In this document: positions 47,201 to 49,827 of the stretch, one piece after another
Numbering within the stretch: position 1 is the stretch's first letter
Layout of the letters: the number at the start of each line of letters is the position of its first letter
NCBI RefSeq assembly: GCF_015706575.1
Contig: NW_024037062.1
Span: forward strand, 926,811 to 990,810
Direction: 5' to 3'
Length of the DNA: 64,000 nt
Origin: Patiria miniata
Lineage: Eukaryota > Echinodermata > Asteroidea > Valvatida > Asterinidae
Notes under the pieces: generated by a model
Told to the model about the DNA's origin: nothing
What the model saw: only the letters and a program-made list of their open reading frames with translations
The model's database searches: none
Translations under genes and position numbers: made by a program

Positions 47201-49483
47201 TATTTCCAATTTTGTTAGTCCGAGTAACTTGGACCCAACTTATCGCCTTTTTAACATTTGGACATGGTCTGGCGATAGTAAGGTCCAAGCTAATACCGAG
47301 ACCTAGACAACACAGTCCCAAAAACCAACATTTTCCAACAAAAAACATCAGATTTCACCTTCAAAACGGCCTCCAAATTACTAGATATGCCACCTGAGGT
47401 ACAAGTAGACATCGATAATTAAGATGGTTGTACTGAAGTTTACTTACGATCCGGAAAAAAGTGAAATTTTCCGTTCAATTCTGAAGACCCCCTCTGCCTA
47501 GGTTGTCGTTGTTGTGCTCACGTTCAAAACTGCATGATAATGGCGTCTGACCTCGACCTCATGCAAATGTCTGGACGGCGCGCTTGCGCTTAATGCACTT
47601 CATGCACGGCAGATTCCCCTGCGCCGCGTGCTGTGTAAGTTCGCGGTACGCCTAGGAGTCACGCTGGCTAGCCAGGCGCATGGCTGGCGCTCTACATCAG
47701 GAAACAGTCGTCGGCGCGGCGCAGGGGAATCTGCCGTGCATGCAGTGCATTATGCGCAAGCGCGCCGTCCCGACATTTGCATGAGGTCGAGGTCAGACGC
47801 CATTATCATGCAGTTTTGAACGTGAGCACAACAACGACAACCTAGGCAGAGGGGGTCTTCAGAATTGAACGGAAAATTTCACTTTTTTCCGGATCGTAAG
47901 TAAACTTAAGTACAACCATCTTAATCATCTACATGTATGTCTACTTGTACCTCAGGTGACATATCTAGTAATTTGGAGGCCGTTTTGAAGGTGAAATCTG
48001 ATGTTTTTTGTTGGAAAATGTTGGTTTTTGGGACTGTGTTGTCTAGGTCTCGGTATTAGCTTGGACCTTACTATCGCCAGACCATGTCCAAATGTTAAAA
48101 AAGGCGATAAGTTGGGTCCAAGTTACTCGGACTACAATTTTGTTAGGAAATACTTCAAAATGTTCTGGACTCTCAGCTCCATAGCTGGAGTTACCCAGCC
48201 CTAGCCCCACTAGTGTGGCCGCGGTATGCTGCGCTGAACCTCTTGGGTTCAGCGCAGCATACCGACGGCCACACTAGTGGGGCTAACCTAGCCCGACTGC
48301 GTCTGGCCGTACAGTACTATCGCAAGCTCTGTAGTACGGCCAGACGCTGAATGCTTCCAAAAACGCTGAATTTTTTTGGCCGCTGATGTAGCGATTTTGC
48401 TACATCTTTCGATCGCGATTATCTTTTCATCCAGGACACAAATTTCCAAAGTTAAGGTTCGTAGTCGTAGAGCAACTCATACCTTTTCGAAAAAACGTTC
48501 TTTGGTCTCAATAGTTTCATCCATCTGGCCACAAGACGAATTTCAGTCATCAGATTCCACAAATATCGTCCCCCATGCGATCCCCCATGCGATTTCAAAA
48601 TGGCGGCCGCGCTGTAATGTATGCATTATGCAGGCGCGCCCGCGCAAATCATGAATATGCATAAACAGTCTGTGACGTATGACCTCGTGTTTTTGGACGT
48701 GCGTGCGGCGGGGCCGTACGTCCAAAAACACGAGGTCATACGTCACAGACTGTTATGCATATTCATGAGTTTGCGCGGGCGCGCCTGCATATTGCATACA
48801 TTACAGCGCGGCCGCCATTTTGAAATCGCATGGGGGATCGCATGGGGGACGATATTTGTGGAATCTGATGACTGAAATTCGTCTTGTGGCCAGATGGATA
48901 AAAATATTGAGACCAAAGAACGTTTTTTCGAAAAGGTATGAGTTGCTCTACGACTAAGAACCTTAACTTTGGAAATCTGTGTCCTGGATGAAAAGATAAT
49001 CGCGATCGAAAGATGTAGCAAAATCGCTACATCAGCGGCCAAAAAAATTCAGTCTTTTTGGAAGCATTCAGCGTCTGGCCGTACTACAGAGCTTGCGATA
49101 GTACTGTACGGCCAGACGCAGTCGGGCTAGGGCTAACCCAGCCCTAAATTTTATCATTGGGTTGTAAATGACAACCCAATGATAAAATTTAGGGCTGGGT
49201 AACTCCAGCTAGACTCTCCACAGACTTTGTACACAATCGCGGAAGTGGCGTCAGATTACAACATTTTGTCCTCTGTATACGGGATGCACATGAAGTTAGG
49301 CCACCAAACAAAGTACAAGTTGCAAGAGCAACTTAGCCATAGAACTACACAGTGAGTCGTGTAGGCCCTATAGTTCGTTTGGACTTTAACTAGAGAAAGG
49401 AACTTACCGGCATGACTGCAACCAAAGATCATCGCTGTTAGTGGCACTAAAGCCAGAAATATCTGGCTCTTTACAGCCACCAT
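11175..49483 (-). CDS. Secreted protein with three Hedgehog-N-like modules, no Hint domain (complete, 19 coding exons)
   Basis: Exons, in order of translation: 49483-49408, 41380-41279, 40326-40163, 39063-38890, 28850-28688, 27443-27302, 25140-25012, 23985-23903, 23261-23067, 22786-22608, 22039-21898, 21064-20840, 19775-19638, 16909-16719, 15655-15547, 15043-14870, 14008-13818, 12580-12403 and 11275-11175. All have GT-AG borders and matching phases and join into 951 residues plus TAG. Residues 1-24 form a signal peptide. Module 2 (about 317-420) is plainly Hedgehog-N-like: RLM, NEWPGVKLLVLEAWDE, SLHYEGRA, then LSDGDVSKLNRLA. Modules 1 (about 85-191) and 3 (about 480-603) show the same strand and helix order with weaker identity. 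The zinc ligands are not kept: module 2 has H373, but Lys380 and Phe414 stand where Hedgehog has Asp and His. The Hedgehog palmitoylation start and Hint domain are absent. Residues 640-951 are cysteine-containing and unrecognised. A ligand, binding or structural role is possible; the function is unknown. Confidence 0.88.
11360..11925 (+). mobile_element. MITE family A, copy A4 with an internal 32-bp duplication
   Basis: A family A body beginning GCATCATTTGTAGC. The stretch ACTAAACTCCCTGTGAAATG with its flank occurs twice in tandem (11443-11474 and 11475-11506). The right end is degraded. It lies in intron 18. Confidence 0.75.
12043..12248. repeat. 16-bp minisatellite with palindromic unit
   Basis: About 12 copies of ATCCATATTCATGAAT. 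ATATTCATGAATAT inside the unit is a self-complementary palindrome, so each copy can form a cruciform. Confidence 0.92.
12403..12580 (-). CDS. Hedgehog-N-like gene exon 18
   Basis: Residues 860-918: VAMLYNKNITQIKFYAAPLD, then TEWTGSGCTDYTRTFLPPYG. NIT is a possible N-glycosylation site. The acceptor is CGTTCCAG and the donor TCAG|GTAGAG, exit phase 1. Confidence 0.88.
13556..13635 (-). repeat. tRNA-derived SINE head
   Basis: The reverse complement contains GTGGTGGGGTGGTATTTACC and a B box GGTTCGAATCC. Degenerate, no cloverleaf. Confidence 0.55.
13818..14008 (-). CDS. Hedgehog-N-like gene exon 17
   Basis: Residues 796-859: VPTVEVLYRPDPSRSVKERL, then VYELLQKLYAIHASGVLTVW and VKDVAELNILQEPLK. 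The helix-strand alternation could be a further fold unit, but I cannot assign it. The acceptor is ATGTGCAG and the donor AAG|GTGAGT. Confidence 0.88.
14530..14848 (-). repeat. 11-bp tandem array (ACTTGTGATAG-type)
   Basis: About 28 units of (T/A)GACTTGTGAT(A/T) with TTGACTTGTGA variants, starting about 25 bases inside intron 16. The complementary strand stays open (SQVYHKSIT-like) only because the unit lacks stops in that reading. Confidence 0.93.
14870..15043 (-). CDS. Hedgehog-N-like gene exon 16
   Basis: Residues 738-795: GSFYEKKVEHCNNFLHWVPF, then YVRANTEMKIAACRSHCIDK. More paired cysteines; unrecognised family. The acceptor is CAATCAG and the donor ATGG|GTGAGT. A tandem array begins about 25 bases into the intron and happens to leave the frame open, but coding similarity to the exon stops at the donor. 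Confidence 0.86.
15115..15560 (-). repeat. Pyrimidine-rich degenerate minisatellite filling intron 15
   Basis: Repeated blocks of CCCTTTAACTCCACCCATTT and CTCCAGAGCT(G/C)-CCTGACCTCC in three longer copies of about 180 bp (near 15200, 15390 and 15570). The strand is strongly C+T biased. The last higher-order copy touches exon 15, whose sequence (CTCTAGAGCTGCCCTCACCT) appears to be related to the array. Confidence 0.75.
15547..15655 (-). CDS. Hedgehog-N-like gene exon 15: cysteine-rich
   Basis: Residues 702-737: VERIWIEVSRKHLLHDSGEV, then LEGCVGACSTCKE. Three closely spaced cysteines suggest a disulfide-bonded extracellular region. The acceptor is ATTGAAG and the donor GAAG|GTGAGG. Intron 15 that follows is largely a pyrimidine-rich minisatellite. 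Confidence 0.82.
15734..16433 (+). mobile_element. PIF/Harbinger-like MITE family D, long copy D1
   Basis: 700 bp bounded by GTCTCCGGTTTCTGG and its complement with GGCC-type termini beside TTA and TAA. It contains about 330 bp of middle sequence missing from D2 and D3, so it is the least deleted copy here. No transposase frame is seen. Confidence 0.8.
16500..16712 (+). repeat. SINE tail ending at the exon 14 donor
   Basis: Contains TTCTTGGGCAAGACACTTTA, TACCCAGAAGTACACATGGG and AAGTGCTTTGGTAAAAGCAC, typical of tRNA-SINE bodies. It ends at ATATAAACACCACATTACAT, next to the splice donor of exon 14. Confidence 0.65.
16719..16909 (-). CDS. Hedgehog-N-like gene exon 14: C-terminal region
   Basis: Residues 638-701: EGRVVDPIDPVLACSVSYQP, then CIPRENTAFCSKTSSHRQEQ. 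No family is recognised. The donor CAG|GTAATG directly abuts the 3' end of a SINE-like repeat (about 16503-16712). Confidence 0.85.
16975..17330 (-). mobile_element. Repeat family F, copy F1
   Basis: Reverse-oriented relative of 45459-45790: GCAGGATTGAGGCTACATCC, TGACTGCCTCTGCCT-like and CTCAGCCGTGCATAAATTTA segments. It has an internal repetition of GGAGGAATTTGCAGGATTGAGG-like units about 60-100 bp apart. Confidence 0.78.
17330..17700 (+). repeat. Repeat family L, copy L1 (split)
   Basis: 17345-17395 and 17645-17700 match adjacent parts of 39155-39270 (TTCGCAAAAGGCAAAATT, CAGCCAAACGCCACAAATAC), with about 250 bp of extra sequence in L1 between them. Confidence 0.65.
17699..17825. repeat. 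Inverted repeat hairpin
   Basis: Arms TTCACCCATTCCAATGGGAT and GTAAATCCCATTGGAATGGG flank about 75 bp. Confidence 0.75.
18088..18638 (-). mobile_element. MITE family A, copy A5
   Basis: About 551 bp, reverse-oriented, ends TTAAAGGTCTAGTCCATC and GATGGACTGTAGCTTTAA. Confidence 0.85.
19638..19775 (-). CDS. Hedgehog-N-like gene exon 13: end of module 3
   Basis: Residues 592-637: GLYDSSVFVDMRKDFHAWVE, then an acidic stretch ending LRWLVRAV. GLYDSSVFVDMR fits the final strand pair of the fold. The acceptor is ATACCAG and the donor GTCG|GTAAGA, phase 1 on both sides. Confidence 0.88.
20187..20449 (+). mobile_element. MITE family C, copy C2
   Basis: 263 bp with TGTGATGCGATCAGGCTA ends and TA on each side. 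It holds a short GATGAAGTGATGT tandem triplet absent from C1. Confidence 0.82.
20840..21064 (-). CDS. Hedgehog-N-like gene exon 12: module 3 core
   Basis: Residues 517-591: EVKINVIQGFLTKEEHDNIN, then YGSPILGQGMELTYDPESSN, then ERLMRQALLECGPRF. VKINVIQGF parallels VKLLVLEAW of module 2; ILGQGMELTY parallels LHYEGRAAKL. L547 and T554 replace the zinc-ligand His and Asp; G550 is kept. The acceptor is GCTTCAG and the donor GTTG|GTGAGT. Confidence 0.88.
21180..21412 (-). repeat. tRNA-derived SINE family S, copy S2
   Basis: Reverse copy with CTGGATTCGAACCCCTGACA (B box), GGGTGGAGAGAGCC and GGATGGGATGCTAGTCCATC. It stands head to head with S1. Confidence 0.85.
21422..21712 (+). repeat. tRNA-derived SINE family S, copy S1
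   Basis: Head GGGAGTGTGGCCAAGTGGTT (A box), GGTTGGAATCC (B box), then ACCCAGGAGTATAAATGGGT and ATTCTCAGTCATTCC. S1 and S2 form a large inverted pair about 10 bp apart. Confidence 0.85.
21898..22039 (-). CDS. Hedgehog-N-like gene exon 11: start of module 3
   Basis: Residues 470-516: MDVLLSDNSTVKQFASEDGR, then YFRLSPHLLLCYQDLINQER. The helix LLLCYQDLIN parallels LLFKCLQKIQN of module 1, one of several hints that the modules are repeats. The donor TCTG|GTTTGT is weak but keeps phase 1. Confidence 0.85.
22608..22786 (-). CDS. Hedgehog-N-like gene exon 10: end of module 2
   Basis: Residues 410-469: GDHVFIAAKKQAGVTATSIT, then a Pro/Ala/Gln-rich linker ending FDKDHQ. DHVFIAAK fits Hedgehog AHIHCSVK, keeping the first His and replacing the second, zinc-binding one with Phe. 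The acceptor is GTTTAG and the donor CAG|GTAGAC. Confidence 0.9.
22818..22915 (+). repeat. SINE family S head fragment (S4)
   Basis: GGGGAGTGTCGCTATTGGTAG followed by GGGTTCGAATCCAGCTG; truncated after the tRNA-like head. Confidence 0.75.
23067..23261 (-). CDS. Hedgehog-N-like gene exon 9: module 2 core
   Basis: Residues 345-409: VKLLVLEAWDEPHDGSAH, then AGSLHYEGRAAKLALSDGDV, then SKLNRLAGMATCAAADYVEN. VKLxVxExWDE and SLHYEGRA are signature Hedgehog-N motifs. Lys380 stands at the zinc-ligand Asp position. There is a short insertion with two acidic residues before SLHYEGRA. The acceptor is ATCCCAG and the donor AAAG|GTCAGA. Confidence 0.95.
23903..23985 (-). CDS. Hedgehog-N-like gene exon 8: module 2 helix
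   Basis: Residues 317-344: CADRTMSARLMGFLRTLGKL, then VSNEWPG. NEWPG directly matches the NQWPG turn of Hedgehog, and ADR and RLM also recall its ADRLM. The acceptor is TCTGCAG and the donor GGAG|GTATCG, phase 2 in and 1 out. Confidence 0.9.
24198..24800 (-). mobile_element. Inverted-repeat element family I, copy I2
   Basis: About 600 bp, inverted with respect to I1 at 49828-50420. Ends TGCCCTAACATGGTGCACTT and CCACGTTAGGGAACAC. A third internal copy of the motif sits at 24549-24580. Confidence 0.75.
25012..25140 (-). CDS. Hedgehog-N-like gene exon 7: cysteine-bearing lead of module 2
   Basis: Residues 274-316: LVQYPGSLIAFENEERSAAW, then CGVEDRSCVDCTAHMKGFAL. IAFENEE sits where Hedgehog has IIFKDEE. 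The acceptor is CCGTTAG and the donor CAG|GTAAGT. A family B MITE begins only 40 bases upstream of this acceptor (25181). Confidence 0.85.
25181..25705 (-). mobile_element. MITE family B, copy B2
   Basis: 525 bp with TTAA ends, reverse orientation. The central palindrome (25522-25549) has one mismatch. It begins 40 bases upstream of the exon 7 acceptor, leaving little room for the branch point. Confidence 0.87.
26265..27158 (+). mobile_element. MITE family A, copy A6, interrupted by family D copy D2
   Basis: The family A sequence is split at TTCCGTTAG|TAGTTCG by D2. The ends are TTAAAGCCAGAGTCCATC and GATGGACTATACCTTTAA. Confidence 0.87.
26469..26842 (+). mobile_element. PIF/Harbinger-like MITE family D, copy D2 (nested in A6)
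   Basis: 374 bp, GGCCAAAAAAAAAAAGTCTC to GGCC, flanked on both sides by TTA. Three-base TTA/TAA targets and GGCC ends fit PIF/Harbinger. Other A copies supply the empty site. Confidence 0.85.
27302..27443 (-). CDS. Hedgehog-N-like gene exon 6: linker before module 2
   Basis: Residues 227-273: DPPKTPICAADVSLSSGEIF and HLPITRNDTTDFA. NDT is a possible N-glycosylation site. The donor GAG|GTTGGT is a less usual GTTGGT, but it restores the frame with exon 7 exactly. Confidence 0.8.
27588..27870 (+). mobile_element. Truncated MITE family A (A8)
   Basis: Starts TTAAAGGTAAAGTAGAACAT and runs through ACTCCCTGTGAAATTATTC, then breaks off before the right end. Confidence 0.65.
28214..28580 (+). mobile_element. 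PIF/Harbinger-like MITE family D, copy D3
   Basis: 367 bp with TAA on both sides, ends GGCAAAA...AGTCTCCGG and CCGGAGACT...TTTTGGCC. Internally deleted like D2. It ends 108 bases from exon 5. Confidence 0.85.
28688..28850 (-). CDS. Hedgehog-N-like gene exon 5: end of module 1
   Basis: Residues 173-226 include IGIVLFDQRLEIRI, which fits the last strand pair of the Hedgehog-N fold (WVYYESKAHIHCSV in Hedgehog) with the histidines lost. Then comes a linker with DEVSQLAWNSIDAAYG. The acceptor is CTTCAG and the donor TACG|GTAGGT. Intron 4 upstream is about 10 kb and contains the lectin gene on the other strand. Confidence 0.88.
28851..29850. other. Start of intron 4: no gene or clear repeat seen
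   Basis: About 1 kb of AT-rich sequence with short A/C-rich tracts near the exon 5 acceptor. No coherent frame or repeat family is recognised. Confidence 0.5.
29862..30741 (+). pseudogene. Decayed non-LTR retrotransposon, C-terminal reverse transcriptase fragment (CR1/jockey-like)
   Basis: Begins with the polymerase motif CYADDTQLYLS followed by a stop. It continues in separate open pieces at 29940-30164 (DIRLWMLQDKLMINDAKTEF) and 30232-30741 (ITSRLDYCNGLYYGLP, RVQNAAARLICG, LHWLPI, FKILLLTFKALHDLAP, TFKTKLKTFLF-like). A frameshift separates them and the 5' two thirds is missing. It is a dead LINE in intron 4, on the plus strand. Confidence 0.92.
30747..32497. mobile_element. 1.75-kb inverted-terminal element inserted in the LINE 3' end
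   Basis: Ends CAGGCCTTCATTTTTA and TAAAAATGAAGGCCTG are exact inverted repeats, each flanked by GTTTT (30742-30746 and 32498-32502), a probable 5-bp target duplication. The left end carries two to three copies of a GGAGCTC...CTCTCCTGGGAA unit. No transposase frame is seen. Confidence 0.72.
32711..32737 (+). repeat. TTA microsatellite
   Basis: About eight TTA units, just before copy B3. Confidence 0.95.
32746..33269 (+). mobile_element. MITE family B, copy B3
   Basis: 524 bp with TTAA ends. The central palindrome at 32911-32938 has half-site CCAACGCTGATCGG: a change from B1 matched by the complementary change in the other half. Confidence 0.88.
33725..34116 (+). mobile_element. MITE family A, copy A9 with internal deletion
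   Basis: 392 bp. The TTAAAGCTACAGTCCATC and GATGGACTGTACCTTTAA ends are intact; about 130 bp after the left end is missing. Confidence 0.85.
34918..35004 (-). repeat. tRNA-like sequence upstream of the lectin gene
   Basis: The reverse complement has GGTCGCGTGGTAAAGACG (A-box-like) and a B box GGTTCGAGCC about 45 bases on. The acceptor stem is not convincing; read as a SINE head rather than a tRNA gene. Confidence 0.5.
35005..35153 (+). promoter_or_regulatory. Upstream region of the lectin gene
   Basis: 150 bases between a tRNA-like repeat and the lectin start. No TATA box is seen. CTCTCCTCCAG at about 35093-35103 resembles a splice acceptor, so a 5' non-coding exon is possible. Confidence 0.35.
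35154..36557 (+). CDS. Secreted C-type lectin with Thr/Pro mucin-like stalk and PAN/apple-like C-terminus (single exon)
   Basis: One uninterrupted 467-codon frame. Residues 1-20 are a signal peptide (MLIIQGLAVFLLVGPVIVVS). Residues about 29-152 form a C-type lectin domain: CPASWMTWNGNCYHF, TWDSGHTHCGA, HLWIACKDLD, and a closing CTEEYIVVCV. The EPN/QPD and WND calcium and sugar motifs are not seen; EWHYHPC stands at the WND place, so calcium-dependent sugar binding is doubtful. About 30 heptads of TTTPALP and variants (PDPP, PAPP, PTLP) follow, a likely O-glycosylated stalk. The last part (about 395-462), with CLIGHIIREFPIKTTPRCAA and MPTCRSFNI, resembles a PAN/apple domain. The gene lies in intron 4 of the Hedgehog-N-like gene on the opposite strand. 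The lack of introns and the nested position would suit a retrocopy or a naturally intronless lectin. Innate immune recognition is plausible from the family only. Confidence 0.92.
   Translation: MLIIQGLAVFLLVGPVIVVSQSCGSNTDDCPASWMTWNGNCYHFTSAVYTWDSGHTHCGAIGGAMAVPQSQAEIQFMGSQNIEHLWIACKDLDRDTQLECDNHAEGGAFVNGLGKQDGGGYCITLYMNMNMLYEWHYHPCTEEYIVVCVRPPLPLCLQTTTAPLTTTPALPTTTPALPTTTPALPTTTPALPTTTPALPTTTPDPPTTTPTLPTTTPALPTTTPAPPTTTPALLTTTPALPTTTPALPTTTPALPTTTPALPTTTPDPPTTTPDPPTTTPALPTTTPALPTTTPDPPTTTPAPPTTTPALPTTTPAPPTTTPALPTTTPDPPTTTPAPPTTTPALPTTTPTLPTTTPALPTTTPALPTTTPTNNHTCSTNGHTYSTNMGPNTLNRCLIGHIIREFPIKTTPRCAAACNKMPTCRSFNIKTTDQGNKLCQLNDATYLDDPANFQPTEADCTYYSQIIN
35634..36270 (+). repeat. 21-bp coding minisatellite (TTTPALP heptads)
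   Basis: About 30 in-frame copies of a 21-bp unit (ACAACCACACCTGCTCTGCC plus one base) encode the lectin stalk. Near 36265-36315 the same unit reappears in a shifted frame and is read as NNHTCSTNGHTYSTN before the PAN-like domain. The array should be length-polymorphic. Confidence 0.95.
36698..36965 (-). mobile_element. Truncated MITE family A (A7) after the lectin gene
   Basis: Reverse family A sequence (GCAACAGAAGTGCTCAAAATC, CAATTCAAAAGTTGCTGAGTC) from about 36698, cut off near 36965 by family M sequence. It begins about 140 bases after the lectin stop. Confidence 0.7.
36975..37335 (+). mobile_element. Repeat family M, copy M2
   Basis: Parallels M1: GTTTGTCCAGAACGAGGGAG, TTCCAGCGAACGCAGAGCAT and TCGAGTAATATCGATATATC. 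Confidence 0.7.
37944..37987. repeat. Perfect hairpin with GTTTAAGACC arms
   Basis: Two 19-bp arms (AAACACTCTGTTTAAGACC) around AGAACC. GTTTAAGACCAG recurs singly near 38355 and 38391. Confidence 0.85.
38890..39063 (-). CDS. Hedgehog-N-like gene exon 4: core of module 1
   Basis: Residues 115-172 open with IVIQNGYGPLRL, then STRYHSTGSAVTV, then VEDVVAIAVRLC. This mirrors the Hedgehog order VTEGWDE, SLHYEGRAVDI, helix. H138 and G141 match the Hedgehog His and Gly; T145 replaces the zinc-binding Asp. The acceptor is ATTACAG and the donor CAG|GTAAAT, phase 0 on both sides. Confidence 0.88.
39150..39290 (+). repeat. Repeat family L, copy L2
   Basis: Matches the two halves of L1 (17345-17395 and 17645-17700) without the intervening 250 bp. 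Confidence 0.65.
39738..40022 (-). repeat. tRNA-derived SINE family S, copy S3
   Basis: Reverse copy: GGATTTGAACCCCTGACCCT (B box), TTTATACTCCTGGGTGGA and CTGGATGGGATGCCAGTCCA. Confidence 0.85.
40163..40326 (-). CDS. Hedgehog-N-like gene exon 3: start of module 1
   Basis: Residues 60-114, with SYLFDSTRIVNKKLSLNFFI and LLFKCLQKIQNEVSQQDHK. The last helix corresponds in place to the RLMTQRCKDKLNAL helix of Hedgehog. The acceptor is TTTTTAG and the donor AAG|GTGCGT. Confidence 0.88.
40686..40863. mobile_element. Short inverted-repeat element (TTCATACTTCACGCGAATGC type)
   Basis: Left GGCCAGATCATACT...GCGAAGATTGACGCGAACG and right CATTCGCGTGAAGTATGAAC are imperfect inverted ends about 175 bp apart. 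Confidence 0.55.
40861..41139. mobile_element. MITE with GGGCCCAATTCA ends
   Basis: Inverted ends GGCCCAATTCACAGCACTGC and GCAGTGCTATGAATTGGGCC bound about 278 bp. Related in its ends to the 44-45 kb element. Confidence 0.75.
41279..41380 (-). CDS. Hedgehog-N-like gene exon 2: acidic linker
   Basis: Residues 26-59 are ELISFPGGEDFDSVSVDEAE followed by FDSTVLDLSDTKDT, an acidic, probably disordered segment after the signal peptide. The acceptor is GTTGCAG and the donor ACAG|GTAATT, phase 1 at both ends. Confidence 0.85.
41450..41470 (+). repeat. C run followed by CA repeat
   Basis: A run of C joined to CACACACACA. Confidence 0.9.
41904..41943 (+). repeat. 12-bp tandem repeat
   Basis: GTGAAAGGACTT in about three copies, preceded by related CAAGTCC units near 41790-41815. 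Confidence 0.85.
42100..43440. other. Intron 1 segment with no recognised feature
   Basis: AT-rich sequence with scattered tracts such as GTATGTATGTATG near 42853. Short frames here show no family resemblance. Confidence 0.5.
43477..43622. repeat. Inverted repeat around a poly-C tract
   Basis: Arms TTGCCCGCTGTGACAGGGTC and GACCTCATCACAGCAGGCAA enclose TACACC(C)TGG-type inner arms and a run of about 20 C. Confidence 0.78.
43995..45360. mobile_element. 1.37-kb element with GGGCCGAATTCATAAAAACT inverted ends
   Basis: Perfect 22-bp or longer inverted ends, flanked on both sides by ATT. Subterminal regions are rich in AAGCAAAAGC and AGCAATTGCT motifs. The interior has a 96-codon minus frame (44376-44666) but no recognisable transposase. 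PIF/Harbinger-like by end sequence and 3-bp target. Confidence 0.75.
45459..45790 (+). mobile_element. Repeat family F, copy F2
   Basis: AAACCCTAAATCCCTAGGCC start, with repeated CTCAATCCTGCAAAATCCTCC-type blocks and an end near CAAGGTCCGGCCCAAGACC. Inverted relative of F1. Confidence 0.78.
45806..46334 (+). mobile_element. MITE family B, copy B4
   Basis: 529 bp with TTAA ends. The central palindrome at 45967-45994 carries one mismatch (CCAACGCTGGTTGG on the left). Confidence 0.86.
46440..46462 (+). repeat. Poly-C tract
   Basis: An uninterrupted C run of about 23 bases. Confidence 0.95.
47217..48134. mobile_element. Foldback element P1 with about 410-bp inverted arms
   Basis: Arms start AGTCCGAGTAACTTGGACCC and run to near 47627; the right arm runs from about 47715 to 48133, leaving a spacer of about 90 bp. 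CAATTTTGTT lies on both sides (47207-47216 and 48135-48144), a likely 9-10 bp target duplication as made by Mutator-type elements. The repeat at 7.4 kb shows the uninterrupted site. Confidence 0.88.
48202..48285. repeat. Palindrome P2
   Basis: Arms of about 39-41 bp (TAGCCCCACTAGTGTGGCCG...) around TCTT, nearly perfect. Confidence 0.92.
48289..49129. repeat. Palindrome P3 (about 412-bp arms, 16-bp spacer)
   Basis: TAGCCCGACTGCGTCTGGCC to its complement at 49129. The arms are near-identical, with scattered mismatches and one small indel. Each arm end has its own hairpin (GCGTCTGGCCGTAC...GTACGGCCAGACGC). Confidence 0.93.
49136..49200. repeat. Palindrome P4, perfect 30-bp arms
   Basis: ACCCAGCCCTAAATTTTATC... 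mirrored exactly around AAATG (49166-49170). Confidence 0.95.
49408..49483 (-). CDS. Hedgehog-N-like gene exon 1: signal peptide
   Basis: This exon encodes MVAVKSQIFLALVPLTAMIF and GCSHA, a typical signal peptide with a hydrophobic core. The donor is CCG|GTAAGT, phase 1. An in-frame ATG exists 48 codons upstream (49627), but the inner ATG in GAAATGG puts the signal peptide at the N-terminus and is preferred. Intron 1 is about 8 kb. Confidence 0.85.
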
Positions 49484-49827
49484 TTCGTCCCTCGTTGTTA
49501 TGAATGCTTGGTGATCATAAACGCCGACAAGGCAGGGGGGGAAACAAGCAAAATGCGAGCCACTAATATAAACAAGCGGAAAAGTTCTCTCTCGGAAAAT
49601 CCTGTGTATCTTCCGGGTGTAGTGCACACTTGAAACCCCTCTAAACTGACCCTCTACGCAAGGCTCTCATCAGTGCGCAGGATACAGCACACGCGGCGCG
49701 TCCGGACTGTGTACACATCTAAATTACATATGACACCGAATTTAATCAAGCAGTTGACGACTGTTTAGGGGGATTCCTGTTTAGCTAGTTTACGTTGGCT
49801 GTTTGTTGATTGGTTGTCGTGTTCCCT

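Larger units (their letters stand above)
48175..49210. mobile_element. Composite foldback element Q holding palindromes P2, P3 and P4
   Basis: Outer inverted ends TAGCTGGAGTTACCCAGCCC and GGGCTGGGTAACTCCAGCTA, flanked by GACTCTC on both sides (48168-48174 and 49212-49218). Inside are a short palindrome, an 841-bp palindrome and a 65-bp palindrome in series. Confidence 0.8.
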
